NCBI GenBank assembly: GCA_037447655.1
Contig: JBBHKE010002380.1
Span: 472,267-536,266, forward strand
DNA length: 64,000 nucleotides
Source: Zygnema cylindricum
Taxonomy: Eukaryota; Streptophyta; Zygnematophyceae; Zygnematales; Zygnemataceae
Direction: 5' to 3'
The notes beneath the pieces were generated by a model that was given only the letters and a program-made list of their open reading frames with translations, had not been told where the DNA came from and did no database searches. This document shows, one piece after another, positions 56,044 through 64,000 of the stretch. The position numbers were made by a program, and so were the translations under genes. Positions within the stretch are counted from its first letter, which is position 1. Every line of letters begins with the position of its first letter.

Positions 56044-59000
56044 TTGAATAACGACAGTTTGACCACTTTCGTAAATCTTGTAACCGGACTAAAATCTTTT
56101 TCTAACAAATCTTTAATTTTTTGTCATGGTTGCGTAGAAGGAAAAATGCCACGTCACTCTTTTCCAACCAACACTACAATTGTTAGTGAACCACTAGCAA
56201 TCATCCATACTAATGTATGTGGACCCATGCGCTCGCGCAGCTAAAGTGGATCTCACTATTTTGTCACATTCATTGACCACGCCACTCGTTTTTCCCATGT
56301 ATACACAATGTGTCATAAATTTGACGTTTTTTTACATTTTCAAGAATTTAAGGCGCTTGCAAAAATGGTGACGAATTCGTCTCCAATCAATTCCTAATTG
56401 ATTGCAAGACATGGAACTGCGCACCAATTAACCACACCATATACTTCTCAACAAAATGGCCCGTCTTCTACTCCCCATCAAAATGGTGCGCCTTATATTC
56501 CCCAACAAAATGGTGTCGAAGAAAGGTACGATTCCACATTAATTGAAATGGCACGCTCCATGTATTAATTTTCAAATTTGCAATTGGAATTTGGGCTGAG
56601 TTTGCCGTATGTGCTAGTTACTTATGCAATCTTTGTCCCACTAATGCTTTGTACAAAACTACTCCATTGGAAGCGTGGTCCTCAGTAAAACCAAATACTT
56701 GCCACCTTTGAATCTTTTGATATGAATTGTGGTATAAGGATCTCCTCCAATCGAACCACAAAAAGGACGCTTGCGCCATTCGGGGCACATTCGTTCGGTA
56801 CGCTCCAAACTCCAAAGCGTACTACATATCGTGTCTTTTTCAACGACGCGTTATCACCACAAGAGAAGTAACCTTTAACAAATCACCATTTCTCCAAACT
56901 TTGTCTCGCGCACACTTTTTTTCCCCTTTTTTCCCTCTTTTTTCCCTCTATCCGATTTTCCTTTTCTCTCCCTCCATTCTCCTCCTCCCCTCAATCTTTT
57001 TCCAGAATTTCTTTAGCCCTCAGATCTCTCTTTCTTTACACTCGCAAAACCTTCAAAATCCAATTAAGCGGTTCTTCCCACTCCCCCCCCCCCCTTCCCC
57101 TCCTCACCCTCTTCAATAATTCTCCTACCTACCTCTTCTCTTCCCCCTTTTGTTTCACCGGCTGCTCCCATCACTCCTATCAATCAATCATCCGTTCTTC
57201 AATTCTTTTCTATTACAACCTTTTAAGAACGTACTCCTCCCCCAAATTCCCTTTCTCCCTCTCTCCTTTTCTAAAGATGATCTATTTTTTTATAATCTTT
57301 TCCCCCGCCTTATTTTCCCACACAACTCTTTTTGAGTCGTCCCCTTCCCAATTCAAAATCCCCTATGCACTCGAGCTTCTCACTCTCGTCTTATTACCTC
57401 TATACGCCACCCCACTCTTGCTTATACAACTTAGTTGAGGCTATTGCCTCTCTCAATTTCAATCCTTCTCTCTCTCAAATTGGACCTAAAATGGCTAACG
57501 ACCTGATGCCTCCGTTTAGAAGACTACAGATGATGCCGAATTATGCCCTAAATTCCGAAAAAACGTGTAATCTTGTTCCCTTTCCTTAAAAAAAATGTAA
57601 TTGGCACTAAATGGGTATTTCGTGTAAAACAAAAGGCGGATGGGTTGGTGGTTGAGTACATATCTTGCTTATTGGTGGAGGGTTTTTGTTAAATCGAAAG
57701 TATAGATTTCACTGAACCTTTTGCTCTGGTTGCACGCTTGACACCTATACGCACTCTACTTGCTTTAGTTTCTAAACATGACATTCATGTTCATTAGATG
57801 GATGTGAAAAATGCCTTTTTAAATCGTATCCTTCGAAAGGCATTTACATGCATCACACTGAAGGCTAAATTTCTCTTGTCTCCGAACATCTCGCATGTCA
57901 TCTCATAAAAACTACCCATGTTTTATAACAATCCTTTCGTGTATAGAACCATAATATAGGTTCCGTCATGAATTTTTTTTTTTTCTCGAATTGATGCTGA
58001 TTTTACTGTTTACTCTCGTCGCTTTGGCTCCTCTCTGATCAGTGTTGCCATTTTTGTTAATGACCTTCTTCTCGTTGGCCCTTCCCTCTATGAAATCTCT
58101 ATCGTCAAAACCCTATTTCAGAGCCATTTTGATATGACCAATCTCTAGGAGTTAACATATTATTAAGGCATTTAAGTGTCGCACAAACGCTCAACTAAAC
58201 CCCTTTTTCTTTCTTAAGAGACCTTTATTTCTCAGTTGTTAGACTCATTTGGTATAGCTGATTGCTCCACCCTTTCCACTCTTTTAGATGCCAATGTTCC
58301 TCTTCTCCCTCGATCTGACTCTAATCTCTCCCCCTTTCTTCATGTTAATTACCACTCTATGGTCGGGACCCCTTATGTATGCCAGGCAAGCCACCCGCCC
58401 AGACATTGCCATTGTTGTCCCTTAAATTAACCAATTCCTATAACGTCTTTCCCTTTATCATTTTGTTGCAGCCAAACGTGTCTTTCTTTATTTGCAAAGC
58501 ACTAATTTTTTTTGCCTCACATACTCCTCCTTTGGCTTTAGTGCTCTCTGGGTTTTGTTAATTTAGATTGGGCCAAAATGAGCTTTCTCGCTGTTTCATA
58601 ACTGGCTCGTGCTTCTTCTTGGGCAATGGACTTATTTTCTGGTCACGCAGAGAGCAACCCACCACTACATGTTCCAGCACTGAAGTTGCTAAATATATGG
58701 CCGCTTGTCATGCCTCTAAGGGAGCTGTCTAGCTTCGTGCTCTACTCTCTATTCTAAGATTCCCCCCTTTGGCTCCCACTCCTATATTCTCCGATTTCTA
58801 AGGAGTCTTTGCTTTGATTCTCCATCTTGTCCACAGGAAATTACAAAACACATTGACATTCAGTATCATCATTCTCAGGAGCGGGTTGAGGATGGCTCTC
58901 TCCAATTTCTTTATATTAAATACGCCAATCAAGTGGCCAAATATCTCACCAAGGCTCTCCATCGACCTCATTTTGACCAATATCACCTCACCTCTGGCTT

Positions 59001-59111
59001 TCGTCTTACTTCTCCCCTTGGCTAATTTCCTTTTATTTTCATCTTCGTCTTACTTCTCCTCTGAGCTAATATCATTTTATTTTCATCTCAATCTACTGCC
59101 TTGTTTTGCTT
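56044..59111 (+). pseudogene. Copia pol remnant: integrase, RT, RNase H
   Basis: Order is integrase then RT then RNase H, which defines Ty1/copia. At 56100-56330: CHGCVEGKMPRHSFP (zinc-binding end), IIHTNVCGPM (normally D at the N position) and YFVTFIDHATRF. At 56780-56900: FVRYAPNSKAYYISC and RRVITTREVTF. At 57600-57830: GTKWVFRVKQKADG, ALVARLTPIRTLLAL and MDVKNAFLNRIL. At about 58030-58140: VAIFVNDLLLVGPS (D to N in the usual VDD box). At 58620-58730: SWSRREQPTTTCSSTEV of RNase H. At 58840-58990: QYHHSQERVEDGSLQF and YLTKALHRPHFD. Pyrimidine-rich DNA at 56920-57450 separates integrase from RT. Many stops: inactive. Confidence 0.8.
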
Positions 59112-59442
59112 GACGGGGGGTGTTAAGGGTCATTTAGCGTCGGTCTCTTTTGTCTTTTCTTACTATCTTCTGTACCGATCATTTATGAGTTAGTCCTCTC
59201 TTGATGTCCTACGTACAAGTCATTTATGCGAGGATTTTTTTTTTCTACATAGGTTTATTTTTCCTTGTTTGATTCTCATTTATATTTTTGGTGTATCATC
59301 GTACTTTTTCTTGGCGTCCAAATCTACATCATTGTCATCTCTTATTTTACATTCCCGCTCTAAAGTCAATCCCTTGGAATCTAGACTACATTTATTAGAA
59401 TCTCGCCATAATGGCAATCCCTTAGAATTTAAACATCATACA
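59112..59442 (+). mobile_element. Copia polypurine tract and right LTR
   Basis: GACGGGGGG (59112-59120) is followed directly by TGTTAAGGGTCATTTAGCG. The same TGTTAAGGG starts the left LTR at 52780. The LTR is followed to about 59442 (ending CATACA). No target duplication was recognised. Confidence 0.75.
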
Positions 59443-60548
<1,106 letters not shown>

Positions 60549-61671
60549 TAGTGTTGTGTATCGGTAAGGATTTGCCGATAACCGATATGGGTCATTTTTC
60601 CGGTAGCCGATAATCGATATATTGGTACGATATATTGTTATTGGTGTTATCGCCGATAAATACCCGATATTTATCGGTTATTTTTGGCGATAACACCGAT
60701 AAAGATAACTAATGGCGATATCTGTACAAGCCGTACAGATAAATGTACGACTAGAACACAACTGTACGCGTTATTCCCCGGACGCGCCCTACTCACAACC
60801 CCTATCTACTGAAGGTGTCTACCAATCAGATCACTGTATCGTACATTTGTACAAGCTGAAAGTACGGTAGCCGCCATAAGGACTGTACGGCTTTAGTACG
60901 GCTCTAGTAAAAACGATGTACCTTTCACATCCGCTCCATGGCTTTCTCCCTTTCTTCCTTGGGATCCACTTAAGACCTGCCACGTGTCAATCTGTCGGCT
61001 TATTTGGCTTAAGCCGCCAAAAGAGCCATTCCGGGATACCGGCGCTCATGATGGCCCGTCCGCTCGTATTTTATTATTCAAAGTTGTCCGTTCGATTTCA
61101 GCGGCGCGCAGAATGTTATTTGCGTCCGTTGTACTTTGTGTCCGTCGTCCTTTTTCTGTTCCATGTTCACCAGTTTGTCCGTATAATTCCAGACGTTCCA
61201 TGTTCAGCAGTTTGTTGGTACAATTTGGTACGTTCATGTAAAAGTTCTGTTCAGTTAAATCGGCCTGAAAGTACTTCGCGTTTTTTTGCGATTTTTTCAA
61301 AAGTCACGAATTATTCGTTGAAATCGGAAAAAGGAAAAAATTGCACGAACAACTATGGTTTCGGTACTATAGTTTTAGAACTGTAAAGTACAGTATTGTT
61401 ACGTTTATGTGCTGCGGTGGCCGTAATAATTTTCAGTTAAACAGATACAGAACAGATTCTTATACGTGACATACAACGCTATTTAAATTCAAAAGTATAA
61501 TAGAGTATGTTATAAAGTACTATTGTATGCATACTATATATTTTTAAAGTTATCGCCGATATGGAATTTGTTGGTCTTGGACCAATATATCAGAACCTCT
61601 GACTGTTATATAACCGATAACTATCGGTATCAGTGTTAACGCAATAAATTTTTAACCGATACACAACACTA
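60549..61671. mobile_element. hAT-like family 2, element B (1123 bp)
   Basis: TAGTGTTGTGTATCGGTAA to CCGATACACAACACTA. The 8-bp flanks are GTATTTTT (60541-60548) and GTATTTTC (61672-61679), 7/8 identical, so a genuine insertion. Paralogue of element A. Noncoding, although an open frame (MSICRL...WLKPPKEPFRD) is preserved in both because they are recent copies. Confidence 0.88.
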
Positions 61672-61820
61672 GTATTTTCATATAAATTCTGTACCTACGC
61701 GCGAAAAAACTAAATGTAGTTCCTGATTTGACGACGATGATATCCCAATCATTGAGATTTTGTAATCATCAGTCATCATTTTACTTTGTAAAACGATATA
61801 TTTATGTTAAAGGTCATTCA

Positions 61821-63622
61821 GGGTATGGCCCGATGTGGCTAAGTTCGAGTTTTTTTCAGTCGTTTTCCTTTATAACTTTGCGCCCTACTGCCTAAGTTAT
61901 GATTGTACGAATAAATCGCAAATTTGTAAAGTACAATTTGCGTCATTCTCGAACTTAGGATGTACGTAAATTTGTCTTGTGTTTTTTCGACCCATTGTCA
62001 CGTCATCTCCAAACATATCATAAACCACATTTGCAATGTGTTTTAAGCTAAGTAAAACCGTTTACACCAATAGAAAAATATATTCCCACGTGTGAATTTT
62101 TTTCAAAAGTTTTAAATGACTGAAAAAGTACAAGGCTCTTCGTTTTTGTCCACATGCACCTCATACGGTTTTGTTTTGAAAGGGTCTCGAATGGTGCAAT
62201 GTCATTTCACGTGATGTTGAAAAATCTGCGAAGGTGAAAATATGCAAAGTCGTGGCAGCCAGACAGGAGTGGTTAATGCAAAGCCTAGTTGTTATATTCG
62301 TACGGAATTGGATTTTTTTTCCGAAAACTACGTAGTATTCGCGACTTTTATATTTTTCGTATAATTCGTTTAATTTTTCGCTGTACGAACTTGTACAGAA
62401 GCGTACGGAATGCGTAATCATAGAAAACCCTTAAAAAATCTTAAAGTGTATGGAAAATTAATAGAAATTTAAGACAATATACGGAAAGTGTACCCTACGA
62501 AACCTAATGTTATGGTAAATCATTGGCTGCCGTACTGAAATATAAAAGAATGCACAGCAGTGTACCATAGAAACCCTAAAACCCCCCCTTTAATTACCCT
62601 AATATGTACAAAAATGTAGGACCACTATACGTAACTGTACGAAAAGTGTAGCGCAGTTGCACTGAAATATACGGGAATGTACGAAAATCTACAATACAAA
62701 CCCTAAAATATATTACCCTAAATTACAGAAAATACGGACGATGTACGTACATGTATGAAAAGTGTGGGGCAGCTATACCCAAACATACGGAATGTAAGGA
62801 AATGTACTCTAAAGCATAGTTAAAAAGAAGGCGTTTTTATGGCAAGCCTTTTGGTCGGCACCTTTATTGTAAGTTGTGTTATGGGCTTTTCATGTGATCT
62901 TCTTTGATCGCTACTTTGATTAGCGACCGTTAGATCGTTCGAATCTGATGGTGTAAAATTTTTTTTTGGTACGAATGTTTTAATTGGTCATATTTTTGGT
63001 CCGAATGTTTTAATTGGTCAGAATAGGTCCAAAGGGTATTAAGGTCATGTTGTATGTTTTGCATACAATAGGCATATTGTATGAGCCTACTTTCACCCAT
63101 TTTTGAACTATGCTCTAAAGCCCTAAAAATCCCTTAAATAACCCAAAAAGGTGCAAAAATGTACGGAAATTGTCAGGAAATGTACGAAAATGTACTGGTA
63201 TATAGTCAGGTACGCATTTTATAACATTTTTTTCATCGTTAAATGCGTATCATGTGTAGTATTCGTGCGTTCATTTTGTGTGTATTATGCACATGGGACA
63301 ACTATAACACAAAGGCTTTTCGTACAGTCACGACTGTAAGGCTGTACGTCTACGATGTCACGCAACTACATGCGACATGCCAAGTCGTTTCAAAAATTAT
63401 GATATGTTTTGCGATGCTTCAAAAAGTTTCAAAAAATACGGTGCAGCAAGATAAACTGTACACGGTGACAGTCGTCACGAGTGTTGTCGACGTATACAAT
63501 CGTCACAAACTTAAGTAACAATTTTGAGTAAACACAAAGAGACACCCGAAATCCGGGTCCGCCGGATCCGTGCTAAAATACAAAGTAAGTTCGCTAAGTT
63601 AAAATTACATGGGGCCGTTCCC
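61821..63622. mobile_element. PIF/Harbinger-like element F4, paralogue of F3
   Basis: Ends GGGTATGGCCCGATGTGG and ACATGGGGCCGTTCCC. Right flank TTA (63623-63625), left flank TCA (changed). Same insertion point in the LTR as F3, so it was copied along with the segment, not inserted anew. Confidence 0.8.
62815..63112. mobile_element. hAT-like MITE family 1, copy 4 (short form, 298 bp)
   Basis: CATAGTTAAAAAGAAGGCG to CATTTTTGAACTATG. An exact 8-bp duplication CTCTAAAG lies at 62807-62814 and 63113-63120. Same site as copy 3 in the paralogous segment. Confidence 0.9.
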
Positions 63623-64000
63623 TTAGCCTCAGTCCCTTTAGTCCTTTCTTACCGTCGTCCGTACTAGATATTTATAAGTCGGTCCCTTCTAGATGTCTTA
63701 CGTACAAACTACAAAGTCCTTTAGGCGACGGTCTCTTTTTGTCCTACGTAAGTTATAGTTCCTTCGTTTTATTCACTATTACATTCTTGGTTGTATCATC
63801 GCACAATTTATTGGCGTCCGAATCTACGTCATTACTTTATGTCTTGCTCAAATTTTACATTGCCGACCTAAAGTCAATCCGTTAGAATCTACAAGACATT
63901 TAGTAGAATTTAGACAAGGATTTTTTGTTATAGCGCACTAAATAGCGCTTATAATCCTTTTTAGTTAGCAATGTGTAATTTGTAAAGTTGTGTATCGGCA

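Larger units (their letters stand above)
61805..64000 (+). mobile_element. Second copy of the copia LTR with nested elements (runs off the right edge)
   Basis: TGTTAAAGGTCATTCA at 61805 equals the LTR start at 52780. The LTR is interrupted by element F4 and resumes at 63623. It continues in parallel with 54607-54980 to the end of the window, where even the start of a family-2 hAT-like element (TAAAGTTGTGTATCGGCA) is reached. Whether it is a solo LTR or the start of a full element cannot be seen. Confidence 0.75.

Overview
This is a 64 kb stretch of nuclear DNA from a eukaryote with intron-rich genes. It looks green-lineage, probably a streptophyte alga or an early-diverging plant. The adenylate kinase, the THO5-type protein, the RTNLB-like reticulon, the nuclear Ycf23/DUF561 gene and the tubulin cofactor D all read as plant-type versions, and the retroelements include a Ty1/copia element. 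Species cannot be fixed from the sequence. Most introns start GT and end in T-rich tracts followed by GCAG, ACAG or CCAG.

Layout. Positions 1-6087 hold the last seven exons of an RBM19/Mrd1-type nucleolar RNA-binding protein that enters from the left. Positions 7351-11704 are a gene-free cluster of small DNA transposons: PIF/Harbinger-like elements with TAA or TTA duplications, and a hAT-like element with an 8-bp duplication. A five-exon reticulon lies at 12897-14525. Positions 17000-20370 carry a broken non-LTR-type retroelement encoding RT and a restriction-like endonuclease. A four-exon adenylate kinase with an organelle-type leader follows at 21748-24091. A second, 5'-truncated copy of the retroelement is at 25165-26912, with smaller pieces at 27241-27489 (minus strand) and about 42370-42500. 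A single-exon ISD11/LYRM4 gene is at 28562-28810. THOC5 (minus strand, 31873-35814) and a Ycf23/DUF561 gene (plus strand, 36904-41042) diverge from a 1.1 kb interval that contains a hAT-like MITE. Tubulin-folding cofactor D starts at 43547. Ten exons, encoding 682 residues, reach 51272, and no further exon is visible. From 51302 to the right edge everything recognisable is transposon, including a decayed copia element and a >3.4 kb segment present twice.

The genes are unrelated housekeeping functions: rRNA processing, ER shaping, adenylate balance, Fe-S cluster assembly, mRNA export, a conserved plastid-type TIM-barrel protein and tubulin folding. No operon-like linkage is expected.

The most unusual signal is in the cofactor D gene. 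Introns 7, 8 and 9 contain decayed tandem copies of the adjoining exon-intron junctions. Several differences between these copies and the real exons are CpG to TpG or CpA changes. Exon 9 is also flanked by a long polypyrimidine tract and a complementary polypurine tract. Exon coordinates were worked out by eye from reading frame, splice consensus and remembered family conservation; no alignment software or database was used.
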